A stretch of 36,074 nucleotides of DNA from Clostridia bacterium UC5.1-1E11 (GTDB lineage: Bacteria; Bacillota; Clostridia; Oscillospirales; Acutalibacteraceae), in contig BCAA01000022.1 of NCBI GenBank assembly GCA_001305115.1, forward strand, positions 1 to 36,074, read 5' to 3'. The notes under the pieces are model-generated. The model made no database searches, had not been told where the DNA came from, and saw nothing but the letters and a program-made list of their open reading frames with translations. This document shows, in pieces, positions 16,742-24,841 of this stretch; the stretch's first letter is position 1; each line of letters opens with the position of its first letter. Position numbers and translations under genes: made by a program.

Positions 16742-17973
16742 ATGACATGAAAGAGAACCGGCCGGAGCTTTTGGCGCCGGCCGGCGATATGGAACGTCTG
16801 CAAGCAGCGCTGGACTTTGGGGCGGATGCCGTGTATCTGGCGGGACAGATGTTTGGTATGCGCACGGCTCCATCCAATTTTACCCGCGAACAATTGCAGG
16901 AGGCTGTCGCTTTGGCACATGCACGGGGTGTACGGGTATATTTGACCTGTAATACCGTACCGCGCAATCAGGAGATCGATCTGTTGCCCGACTATCTTGC
17001 ATTTGTACAAAATGTAGGGGTAGATGCGTTGATTGTAACCGACCTCGGCGCGATGGACCTTGCAAAACGCTATGCGCCCAAGGTAGAATTACATGTTTCT
17101 ACCCAGGCGGGGATTGCGAATTATGCTGCGGCAAATGCTTTTTATCAGTTGGGTGCCAAGCGTGTGGTATTGGCGCGCGAAACAACGCTAGAAGAAATCG
17201 CAGAGATCCGGGCAAAGACGCCCAAAGATTTAGAAATTGAAGCCTTTGTACACGGGGCGATGTGTATGTCTTTTTCGGGGCGGTGTCTGTTATCCAATTA
17301 TATGGCAGGGCGGGATGCCAACCGGGGAGCTTGTGCACAACCGTGCCGTTGGAAATATGCGTTGGTGGAAGAGAAACGTCCCGGTCAATACATGCCAATC
17401 TATCAGGATGGAGAGGGTTCCTATATCCTGAATTCCAAGGACATGTGTATGGTACGCCACCTTCCGGAACTTCTCCGGGCAGGAGTCACCAGTTTGAAAA
17501 TTGAGGGACGGGCGAAGTCGGCATATTATGTAGCGGTGACCACAAACGCTTATCGTTGGGCTTTGGATGAGCTGGCTCAACATCCCGATTGCTCGGTTTC
17601 CCCATGGATTGTCGAAGAATTGGAAAAGATTAGCCACCGGCCATACAGTACGGGCTTTTATCTAGGCGGAGAGCCGGGGCAGGAAACAGTCCAGGGGGGA
17701 TATGTCCGCAACTACGAAGAGATCGCCGTCTGTGAGGATTATCATGACGGAATCGCTATTTTATCGCAGAGAAACCGCTTTTTCCGCGGAGAGGTGGCGG
17801 ATGTATTGGAAATTGGAGAGAAGCCGTTTGATCTGCCGCTAGAAGAATTGTTCGACCAGGATGGTCAGCCCATCGAGGCGGCGCCGCATGCGACGATGAC
17901 GGTACTTTTAAAGACGGATCGTCCGTTGAAGCGGGGGGCGATTTTGCGTCATCGCCGCCCGAAGGATTCCTAA
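16738..17973 (+). CDS. Peptidase U32 family protein (likely RNA hydroxylation factor)
   Basis: 411-residue U32 protein. The N-terminus PELLAPAGDMERLQAALDFGADAVYLAG is classical. The family signature EAFVHGAMCMSFSGRCLLS lies at residues 168-186, with further Cys residues in GACAQPCRWKY suiting an iron-sulphur site. SLKIEGRAKSAYYVA marks the C-terminal part. Characterised relatives (RlhA, TrhP) hydroxylate rRNA or tRNA using prephenate-derived chemistry; this length and its place next to mltG suit a TrhP-like protein, but the RNA target is inference. Translation is probably coupled to mltG through the ATGA overlap. Confidence 0.93.
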   Translation: MNDMKENRPELLAPAGDMERLQAALDFGADAVYLAGQMFGMRTAPSNFTREQLQEAVALAHARGVRVYLTCNTVPRNQEIDLLPDYLAFVQNVGVDALIVTDLGAMDLAKRYAPKVELHVSTQAGIANYAAANAFYQLGAKRVVLARETTLEEIAEIRAKTPKDLEIEAFVHGAMCMSFSGRCLLSNYMAGRDANRGACAQPCRWKYALVEEKRPGQYMPIYQDGEGSYILNSKDMCMVRHLPELLRAGVTSLKIEGRAKSAYYVAVTTNAYRWALDELAQHPDCSVSPWIVEELEKISHRPYSTGFYLGGEPGQETVQGGYVRNYEEIAVCEDYHDGIAILSQRNRFFRGEVADVLEIGEKPFDLPLEELFDQDGQPIEAAPHATMTVLLKTDRPLKRGAILRHRRPKDS

Positions 17974-17990
17974 AAAAGGGGGAAGTCCAT

Positions 17991-19053
17991 TTGGAAGCTG
18001 TACAGACCACTTCACCACAAAAGGCCCGATATGATTGGGTGGATGCGCTGAAATTTCTCGGCATTTCGTCCATCTACGTAGGACATATGGGGACGGCAGC
18101 GGGGACTCTCTATCCGTTCACCTTTCAATATTGTGTGGCTTTATTCTTTTTGGCGTCGGGCTTTTTTGCGCCGCGTGCAGAGCAGCAATCGTTTTGGCCT
18201 TTTTTAAAGAAGAAACTTTGTACCATTGTGTTGCCGTATTTTGCTTTCAGCGCGATTAATCTGGTGGTGGATGTGCTCACCTGGGGATGCTCTTTTACCG
18301 AGTTTGTTGATTTGATTTTGGCGATGTTTATGGGCGTACGAACAAAAACGGTTGCAGCCGCCCTTTGGTTTCTTCCTTGCCTGTTCGTCATTTCCATTGG
18401 CCATTATGCTCTGAAGAAGTTCCTGCGGAAAGATTGGCTGGTGGTATTGGTGAGCCTCGGCTTTTACATCGCAACGGAAATAGGAATTCCCTATCGTCCG
18501 GTAGGAGAGCCGCGCATGTTTTTTGGAATCGACAGCGCGATGTGCTATATTCTCTACTATGCTTTGGGGGCGGTCCTTTTCCCCTATTTAAAGGAGTTTC
18601 ATTTTCATGGGCTAAAACTCTGGGCAAAGGTGCTTTTTGGGGGGCAGCCTAGTATGTACATTTGTAGCATGTGTCGTCTATTTCAAAGGACCTTCGTTTC
18701 CGATCGATGCCCTGCCCTTTCAGCTGCCAAAAGCAATTCGCGTATTTTATTCAGCGGGGCTGGCTCTCGCCTTTCTGTTTCTAAATTTTATCGGCTCAAA
18801 ATTGCTCGCTCATGTGAAAGCCTTTACGGAGATTGGCCGCAATACGTTAATTCTGTGTGGGACGGAGAACATCATGAAGGAAGTTTTAGCCGCTTTGGTG
18901 TCCCTTACAGGGTTGAAGCTGGAGATCCCTTCACAGTTTGCTGCATTTGTCTATGCGTTCCTGCTGTTGTATCTCTCCAGTAGGACGATTGTGCCATTGA
19001 TTCGAGACCATTCCAAAATCCTTTCCGGGACATACCGATTTGAAAAGGCATAG
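17991..19053 (+). CDS. Acyltransferase 3 family membrane protein (one frameshift)
   Basis: Multi-pass membrane protein of the acyltransferase-3 family, which O-acylates sugars or envelope polymers. The N-terminus RYDWVDALKFLGISSIYVGHMG holds the conserved D-x-x-K/R and the catalytic-type His. About ten hydrophobic segments follow. The frame changes at the G6 run 18639-18644: removing one G gives KVLFGGSLVCTFVACVVYF. Restored length is ~353 residues. The TTG start at 17991 has GGGGGAAG just upstream; no ATG fits better. The substrate is unknown. It lies 17 bp after the U32 gene and ends the run before a terminator. Confidence 0.85.
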
Positions 19054-19059
19054 CGGTTT

Positions 19060-19107
19060 AAACGTCCTCTTGTCAGGTCATACTGACAGGAGGACGTTTT
19101 TATTTTG
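19060..19107 (+). terminator. Intrinsic terminator ending the thyX-acyltransferase run
   Basis: AAACGTCCTCTTGTCAG (19060-19076) pairs perfectly with CTGACAGGAGGACGTTT (19083-19099), followed by TTTATTTTG. Confidence 0.92.
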
Positions 19108-19124
19108 TGTGAAAGGAGACCAAT

Positions 19125-20726
19125 ATGGAACGCATTGGCAGACGTACAATTGCCTTCTTTCTGCTTCTGATGTTGGGAATGCTGGTGGCCGTGTTGAGCG
19201 TCTTCACGGTGGCGAATGGAACAACTCTTGCACAGACTGCGGATCAGCAGAGAAGTTACCGTTTAGAAGTCGCCCATACACGTGGGACCATCTATGACTG
19301 TAAGTTGCGCAGCTTTACAGGACAGCAGAAGGAATATGCAGCAGCGATTGTACCAACCATTGAGGATGCAGCAGCCCTGAGCAATATACTTAGCCAGAAG
19401 GAGATGGCCGACGTGTATCCGTCACTAACAGCGGGAAAACCATTTGCCCTCCGGGTAAAAGAGTCCTTTACCGCGGAGGGGGCGGATGTATTTCCCGTGG
19501 AGAAGCGGTATGCGGATGAGCAATCTGCCGTCCATATTCTTGGTTATCTGGATGGTGCAGGAAAGGGAGTCTCAGGAATTGAAAAACTCTTTGACCAACC
19601 GTTATCGCAGGGACAAGGGGAAATCAGCGTCACCTATCAAGTGGATGCGACAAACCGGGTACTGGCAGGAGAGGAAAAAAAGATCAATGATACTTCATTT
19701 TTAAGCCGCCGGGGAGTGGTCCTCACACTGGATCAGGAGATTCAGAAGGTCGCCGAGCAGGCTGCCAAAAAACACCTGAAAAAGGGGGCGGTGGTGGTGA
19801 CCGAGGTGCCGTCGTGTAAAATTCGTGCAATTGTAAGTCTGCCGGATTTCAATCCCAATGATGTAGCATCGGTATTGGAGGATGAGGATGCTCCCCTTCT
19901 AAACCGCGCTCTTTCCGCGTACAGCGTGGGTTCCGTGTTTAAGTTGGTTTCCGCTGCATCCGCGTTGGAATATGGAATTCCACCGGAAACCCGTTATACT
20001 TGTACAGGCGGTATACAGGTTTCCGACGACATTTTCCATTGTTATAATGGGGAGAGCCATGGCGAGGAGGATATGAGCCGGGCCATTGCCCAATCTTGCA
20101 ATACGTATTTTGTACATGTGATGCAACAGGTACCCCAGGCACAATTCCTATTGATGGCACAAAATTTGGGCTTTGGAAGCAGCGTAGAAATTGCACCGGG
20201 GTTTTCATCCGCGGCCGGAGACCTTCCCACCTTGGAAAGCTTGAAAATCCCAAAGGCGTTGGCAAACTTTTCTTTTGGGCAAGGGGCCTTGACTGCAACG
20301 CCCGTACAGATTGCAGGCATGGTCAATGCGATTGCCAGCGGAGGAGAATATACGGCTCCAACGATCTACGAAGGCTTTGTCAATGAAAATTTGCAGTATC
20401 TCGATCAAGCACAGACGCCCGCAACACGCCGCGTGATGACGGAACACACGGCCTCTCTGCTGCGAACATTTATGGTACAGTCGATCGAAGAAGGCACCAG
20501 CAAGCGGTTCAAACCCGCTTCCGGCGGCGCTGGGGCAAAGACCGCGACGGCACAGACCGGAAAATATGTAGACGGCGTGGAAAAGGTTATCTCCTGGGTA
20601 GCAGGATATTACCCAGAGGAGGAACCGCGCTATGTCATTACGGTAATGGGCGAGGACGGAACCGGCGGCGGCGCAACCTGTGGTCCGGTTTTTCAGGAAA
20701 TCGCCGATGCACTGCCCGTCGAGTAA
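19125..20726 (+). CDS. Penicillin-binding protein 2-like transpeptidase
   Basis: 533-residue class B-type PBP with one N-terminal membrane helix (residues ~8-30), a short N-terminal domain starting RGTIYD, and a transpeptidase domain from residue ~200. The active site has S270-V-F-K, S324-C-N and K472-T-A-T-A-Q-T-G. It cross-links peptidoglycan. The third motif reads KTA with a later QTG where most PBPs have KTG; I recall this as a known variant in clostridial PBP2/SpoVD-like proteins. It is shorter than FtsI or SpoVD with PASTA domains. Whether it serves division, elongation or sporulation cannot be told. It stands alone between a terminator and the alaS leader. Confidence 0.92.
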   Translation: MERIGRRTIAFFLLLMLGMLVAVLSVFTVANGTTLAQTADQQRSYRLEVAHTRGTIYDCKLRSFTGQQKEYAAAIVPTIEDAAALSNILSQKEMADVYPSLTAGKPFALRVKESFTAEGADVFPVEKRYADEQSAVHILGYLDGAGKGVSGIEKLFDQPLSQGQGEISVTYQVDATNRVLAGEEKKINDTSFLSRRGVVLTLDQEIQKVAEQAAKKHLKKGAVVVTEVPSCKIRAIVSLPDFNPNDVASVLEDEDAPLLNRALSAYSVGSVFKLVSAASALEYGIPPETRYTCTGGIQVSDDIFHCYNGESHGEEDMSRAIAQSCNTYFVHVMQQVPQAQFLLMAQNLGFGSSVEIAPGFSSAAGDLPTLESLKIPKALANFSFGQGALTATPVQIAGMVNAIASGGEYTAPTIYEGFVNENLQYLDQAQTPATRRVMTEHTASLLRTFMVQSIEEGTSKRFKPASGGAGAKTATAQTGKYVDGVEKVISWVAGYYPEEEPRYVITVMGEDGTGGGATCGPVFQEIADALPVE

Positions 20727-20767
20727 AGTGAGTTTGGAATGAACGAGCCTTTTCGTATGCGCTGTTC

Positions 20768-20796
20768 TTGACATTCCGGCAGTGGAAGTTTATAAT
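20768..20796 (+). promoter_or_regulatory. Consensus promoter of the alaS T-box transcript
   Basis: TTGACA (20768-20773), exactly 17 bp, TATAAT (20791-20796): a full sigma-A consensus, upstream of a T-box leader. Confidence 0.92.
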
Positions 20797-20802
20797 CATT
20801 CT

Positions 20803-21048
20803 GTAACTGAATACAAAGGCGATGAAGGGTCGATGCCTTTGTCTGTGCGGCAAAAGAGAGGGTTTTCCGGAAAAATCGGGCTGAAAGAAACCTGCCGAGG
20901 GCGGCAAATGGCGAGCCAACCCTAAGCCCCGCAGCGATGAGTTGCGGCGTATCCCGCGTTAAGGGAGTTGAGCGGCGCCGTAAGGCGCAATTTGGGTGGT
21001 ACCACGGGTTTTCCCGTCCCATGTGGACGGGAAAGCTCTATTTTTTTG
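20803..21048 (+). promoter_or_regulatory. T-box riboswitch leader of alaS
   Basis: Leader of ~245 nt between a consensus promoter and alaS. The T-box core GGGTGGTACCACGG is at 20994-21007; its UGG-type bulge pairs with the uncharged tRNA acceptor end. The competing terminator is TTTTCCCGTCC (21009-21019), loop, GGACGGGAAA (21025-21034) and a T7 run. Upstream are AGAGAGGG and CTGAAAGAAACCT stretches typical of stem I and an 8-bp local hairpin (ACAAAGGC/GCCTTTGT). Uncharged tRNA-Ala should favour the antiterminator. I could not place the alanine specifier codon with confidence by eye. Confidence 0.92.
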
Positions 21049-21069
21049 TTGAAGATGGGAGTTTCGAAC

Positions 21070-23700
21070 ATGCAGTGGACAGGACTTAATGAATTGCGCG
21101 AAAAATTTTTATCCTTTTTTGAGAGCAAAGGCCATACGCGCCTTCCAAGCTTTTCGCTGATTCCGAAGGATGACAACAGCCTGCTTTTAATCAATTCCGG
21201 TATGGCCCCGATGAAAAAGTATTTCACCGGCGAGGTGACGCCGCCAAGTAAGCGTGTTACGACATGCCAGAAGTGCATTCGCACCCCGGACATCGAGCGG
21301 GTTGGAATTACAGCGCGCCACGGCACCTTTTTTGAGATGTTGGGCAATTTCTCATTTGGCGACTATTTTAAACACGAGGCGACGGCTTGGGCGTGGGAGT
21401 TCTGCACCAAGGTGTTGGAATTGCCAGTGGACAAGCTCTGGGTCACAATTTATCAGGACGACGATGAAGCGTTTGACATCTGGACAAAAGAGGTTGGCGT
21501 CGCACCGGAGCGCATTGTACGAATGGGGAAAGAGGATAATTTCTGGGAGCATGGTTCCGGCCCCTGCGGACCTTGTTCGGAGATCTATTTTGACCGCGGC
21601 GAAAAGTATGGCTGTGGGAAGCCAGGATGCGGCGTTGGATGCGAATGCGACCGCTATGTCGAATTCTGGAATGTGGTTTTTTCCCAGTTTGACAGCGATG
21701 GAAAGGGAAACTACCCGCCGATGGAACATCCGAATATTGATACGGGCATGGGGTTGGAGCGCTTGGCCTGCATTATGCAGGGAGTGGATAACCTCTTCCT
21801 GGTGGATACGGTGCAGAATATCATGCAGCATATTTGCCGTATTGCAGGAGTTCCATACGGCGAGGACGAAAAGAAGGATGTTTCTCTGCGCGTAATCACG
21901 GACCATATTCGCAGCACGACCTTTATGATCGGCGACGGGGTTATGCCGTCCAATGAAGGGCGTGGCTATGTACTGCGCCGTTTGCTTCGCCGTGCGGCAC
22001 GCCATGGCCGCCTGTTGGGAATCAATCATACATTCCTGGCAGATGTCGCCAATACGGTAATCGATGAAAATAAAAATGCATATCCAGAGCTCGATGAAAA
22101 GCGCGCGATGATTACAAAGTTGATCCATGTGGAAGAGGAGAGCTTTGCCAAAACCATCGATCAGGGAATGCAGATGCTGAACAGTTTGATTGATAAGGAC
22201 TTTAATGCTTGCCTGTCCGGTGAAGATGCTTTCCGGCTGAACGACACTTATGGGTTCCCGCTCGATCTCACGAAGGAGATCGTCGCAGAGCGGGGGATGA
22301 CCGTGGATGAGGAGCGCTTCCACCAGCTCATGCAGGAACAGCGCGAGCGCGCGCGCAACGCCCGGAAAAATGCGGGTGCAGATGCCTGGGCAGGGGAGAA
22401 CGATGTCTTGGCCGATATACCTGCGACAGAGTTTTTGGGATATGAGAAATCCCAGACCGAAGCAACGGTATTGGCGATTCTCAAGGATGGCGAACGTGTC
22501 GATCATGCGACCGCAGGCGATGAGATTGCCTTGGTGCTGGACAAAACCACTTTCTACGCAGAGAGCGGCGGCCAGGTGGGCGATGTAGGTCCTATTTCTT
22601 CAGCCGATGCACTGATTGCAATCGACAATACGACGAAGAATCATGCAAAGAACTTCATTCATCATGGAATCATCAATGCGGGCACAATTTCTGTCGGGGA
22701 TCGGGTTCAGACAGAAGGCGATCCGGAGAACCACCGCGCGATTATGCGTAATCATACGGCGGCACATCTGTTGCAGGCGGCACTTCGTATGGTGCTGGGC
22801 GATCATGTAGAACAGGCAGGCCAGTTGGTTGATGAGAAGTATGTGCGCTTTGATTTTACACATTTCTCCGCATTGACGCCGGAAGAGCTTCACCGTGTTG
22901 AGACCATCGTCAATGGAGTAATCCTCAGTGGCACGCCGGTCGAATGCCGCGAAATGCCGATTGAGGAGGCCAAGAAGTTGGGGGCAATGGCTTTGTTTGG
23001 CGAGAAATACGGTTCCATTGTTCGCGTTGTCTCTGTGGGGGATTTCTCAAAGGAATTCTGCGGCGGTACGCATGTGGATAATACGGGGCGAATTGGTTTG
23101 TTCAAGATCCTTTCTGAAAGTTCTGTCGCTGCAGGGGTGCGCCGTATTGAAGCGGTTACGGGCCTGAACGCCCTGCGTTATTTAGACGAGACGTTGGCCC
23201 AACTCGGTGCAGTTGCCTCCGCTTTAAAAGTGACATCTACTTCCGGCTTGGCACAGCGGGCGGAACAGATGGCCGCTGAGCTGAAAGAGAAAGATCGCAC
23301 AATCGAATCGCTGAATGCAAAAATGGCCGATATGCGTATTAACGGCCTATTTGAGGGTGCAAAGGAGATCAATGGGGTTCGTGTGATCACGGCGCTGTTT
23401 TCGGCAACTCCGGCCAATGCACTGCGCACTATGTGCGATAAGATTCGCGACAGCGCACCGAATGTGGTGGCTGTTTTGGCAGCCACGCAGGATGGAAAGG
23501 CCAATATTGCTGTCACAGTGGGAAAGGATGCCCAGCAAAAGGGCCTCAATGCTGGAAAAATTGTGCGTGAGGTCGCCAAAGTTGCCGGAGGAAACGGCGG
23601 CGGTAAAGCAGAATTTGCTATGGCAGGCGCCAAAGATCTCACAAAGTTGGATGAGGCCCTGGCCGCAGCAGAAGGCATCGTAGATGCAATGATGCAGTAA
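21070..23700 (+). CDS. alaS: Alanyl-tRNA synthetase
   Basis: Class II synthetase, 876 residues, the full family length. Start 21070 (MQWTGLNELREKFLSFF) has GGGAG 8 nt upstream; the frame also opens into the leader but those codons are T-box RNA. Motif 1 region FLSFFESKGHTRLPS, motif 2 region TCQKCIRTPDIERVG...HGTFFEMLGNFSFGDYF, GRGYVLRRLLRRA, and the editing-domain zinc ligands H562-T-A-A-H566 and C664-G-G-T-H668 are all intact. A C-Ala domain with the glycine-rich GGNGGGKAEFAMAG ends it. Regulation is by the T-box leader. No internal frameshift is seen across 2.6 kb. Confidence 0.98.
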   Translation: MQWTGLNELREKFLSFFESKGHTRLPSFSLIPKDDNSLLLINSGMAPMKKYFTGEVTPPSKRVTTCQKCIRTPDIERVGITARHGTFFEMLGNFSFGDYFKHEATAWAWEFCTKVLELPVDKLWVTIYQDDDEAFDIWTKEVGVAPERIVRMGKEDNFWEHGSGPCGPCSEIYFDRGEKYGCGKPGCGVGCECDRYVEFWNVVFSQFDSDGKGNYPPMEHPNIDTGMGLERLACIMQGVDNLFLVDTVQNIMQHICRIAGVPYGEDEKKDVSLRVITDHIRSTTFMIGDGVMPSNEGRGYVLRRLLRRAARHGRLLGINHTFLADVANTVIDENKNAYPELDEKRAMITKLIHVEEESFAKTIDQGMQMLNSLIDKDFNACLSGEDAFRLNDTYGFPLDLTKEIVAERGMTVDEERFHQLMQEQRERARNARKNAGADAWAGENDVLADIPATEFLGYEKSQTEATVLAILKDGERVDHATAGDEIALVLDKTTFYAESGGQVGDVGPISSADALIAIDNTTKNHAKNFIHHGIINAGTISVGDRVQTEGDPENHRAIMRNHTAAHLLQAALRMVLGDHVEQAGQLVDEKYVRFDFTHFSALTPEELHRVETIVNGVILSGTPVECREMPIEEAKKLGAMALFGEKYGSIVRVVSVGDFSKEFCGGTHVDNTGRIGLFKILSESSVAAGVRRIEAVTGLNALRYLDETLAQLGAVASALKVTSTSGLAQRAEQMAAELKEKDRTIESLNAKMADMRINGLFEGAKEINGVRVITALFSATPANALRTMCDKIRDSAPNVVAVLAATQDGKANIAVTVGKDAQQKGLNAGKIVREVAKVAGGNGGGKAEFAMAGAKDLTKLDEALAAAEGIVDAMMQ

Positions 23701-23703
23701 TTC

Positions 23704-23733
23704 TTGCGGGAATTCCCTTCTGTATGGTATAAT
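23704..23733 (+). promoter_or_regulatory. Promoter of the HIT gene
   Basis: Extended -10 element TGGTATAAT (-10 at 23728-23733) with a weak TTGCGG 18 bp upstream, just after the alaS stop. GGGAATTCCC, a 10-bp palindrome, lies in the spacer region. Confidence 0.6.
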
Positions 23734-23827
23734 CTTTGTCAGAAAGTAATCGTGAAAAAGAGTGTATGAATGGCACTTCATCATGGCCCTGTTGGCAGGG
23801 TAGGAGCGACGAAAGGAGGAAATACGG

Positions 23828-24166
23828 TTGGACTGCGTTTTTTGTAAAATTGCGGCGGGTGAAATCCCCAGCAAAAAGGCCTTTGAAGACGACCGCGTGT
23901 TGGCTTTCTACGACCTGGATCCCCAGGCCCCGATACATATTTTGTTGATTCCGAAGGAGCATATCGCATCGGCAGCGGAGATCACAGAAGAAAATGGCAC
24001 AATTGTAGCACACATCTTTGCGGTCGCAGCAAAGCTCGCCAAGGATTTAAATCTTGATAAGGGATGGCGCGTGGTGACAAATGTCGGTGCAGACGGCGGA
24101 CAGACGGTGATGCATATGCATTTTCATCTGTTGGGAGGCCGTTCGATGGCATGGCCTCCGGGCTGA
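23828..24166 (+). CDS. HIT family nucleotide-binding protein
   Basis: 112-residue histidine-triad protein of the HINT/PKCI type, a purine nucleoside phosphoramidase or related hydrolase. The triad is H96-M-H98-F-H100-L-L. The N-terminal DCVFCKIAAGEIPS and the YDLDPQAPIHILLIPKEH stretch are typical. The TTG start at 23828 is supported by AAAGGAGG at 23812-23819, 8 nt away. It sits between alaS and a phosphoribosyltransferase gene, with its own promoter. Confidence 0.95.
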   Translation: MDCVFCKIAAGEIPSKKAFEDDRVLAFYDLDPQAPIHILLIPKEHIASAAEITEENGTIVAHIFAVAAKLAKDLNLDKGWRVVTNVGADGGQTVMHMHFHLLGGRSMAWPPG

Positions 24167-24193
24167 TGACACTTTTGAAAGTTGGAACGGATC

Positions 24194-24209
24194 ACACGCT
24201 GTAGCGTGT
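24194..24209 (+). other. Small hairpin before the phosphoribosyltransferase start
   Basis: ACACGCT-GT-AGCGTGT folds to a 7-bp stem (minimum loop probably 4 nt) in the 62-bp gap between the HIT stop and the next start. No T run follows, so it is not a normal terminator; it may protect or process the mRNA. Confidence 0.45.
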
Positions 24210-24228
24210 AGAAGAAAGGCTGATTATT

Positions 24229-24774
24229 TTGAGTGAAAATAAGTATTACCATATGACGATTGCAGGCTGTGAACGGGACCTTCCGATTTGTCCAATCGAT
24301 GAACACTTGGACATTGCAGGCTTTGTGATGCTCGGAGATGTGGAGATTACGGAAAAGACGGCTGAAGCGCTTTTGGCCAAATGCCCGGAGCATGATGTAG
24401 TGGTTACAGCGGAAACCAAGGGAATTCCGCTTTGTTATGAGATGGCGCGTCAGGGATGCCGCCGCTATATCGTTGCGCGCAAAAGCGTAAAAGCATATAT
24501 GCGCAACCCCATCCATGTGGAAGTAAAATCCATCACAACCGATCATGTCCAAAAGCTGTATTTGGCGGAAGATGACTATAAGGGCTTGAACGGCAAGCGT
24601 GTGCTGATCGTCGACGATGTGATTAGTACGGGAGAATCTCTCGCAGCGATGGAAGACCTAGTAAAGCAGTTCGGTGGTAACATTGTCGGCCGTGCGTGTG
24701 TGTTGGCAGAAGGCGACGCAGCTGACCGCAAGGACATCATCTTTTTGGAAGCTTTGCCACTGTTTGCGAAATAA
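24229..24774 (+). CDS. Adenine phosphoribosyltransferase-like PRTase
   Basis: 181-residue type I phosphoribosyltransferase. The PRPP-binding loop is VLIVDDVISTGES (residues ~125-137). AETKGIPLCYEMARQ and RRYIVARKSVKAYM are the substrate-hood and flexible-loop regions seen in APRT-like and PurR-type proteins. It lacks an N-terminal DNA-binding domain, so it is an enzyme rather than a PurR repressor. Adenine salvage is the best guess; the base specificity is inferred. TTG start at 24229 with AGAAAGG about 9 nt upstream; no in-frame ATG precedes it. Confidence 0.82.
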   Translation: MSENKYYHMTIAGCERDLPICPIDEHLDIAGFVMLGDVEITEKTAEALLAKCPEHDVVVTAETKGIPLCYEMARQGCRRYIVARKSVKAYMRNPIHVEVKSITTDHVQKLYLAEDDYKGLNGKRVLIVDDVISTGESLAAMEDLVKQFGGNIVGRACVLAEGDAADRKDIIFLEALPLFAK

Positions 24775-24841
24775 TTGTAAGACAAGAAAAGCACCCGTTT
24801 CTCCTGTAGGCGGGTAGAGACCTCTCAGAGGAGGAATGGAC

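Noticed and set aside
21352..22506. 384-codon antisense ORF inside alaS
   Set aside because: Codon-bias shadow of alaS on the opposite strand; no ribosome binding site or recognisable motif.
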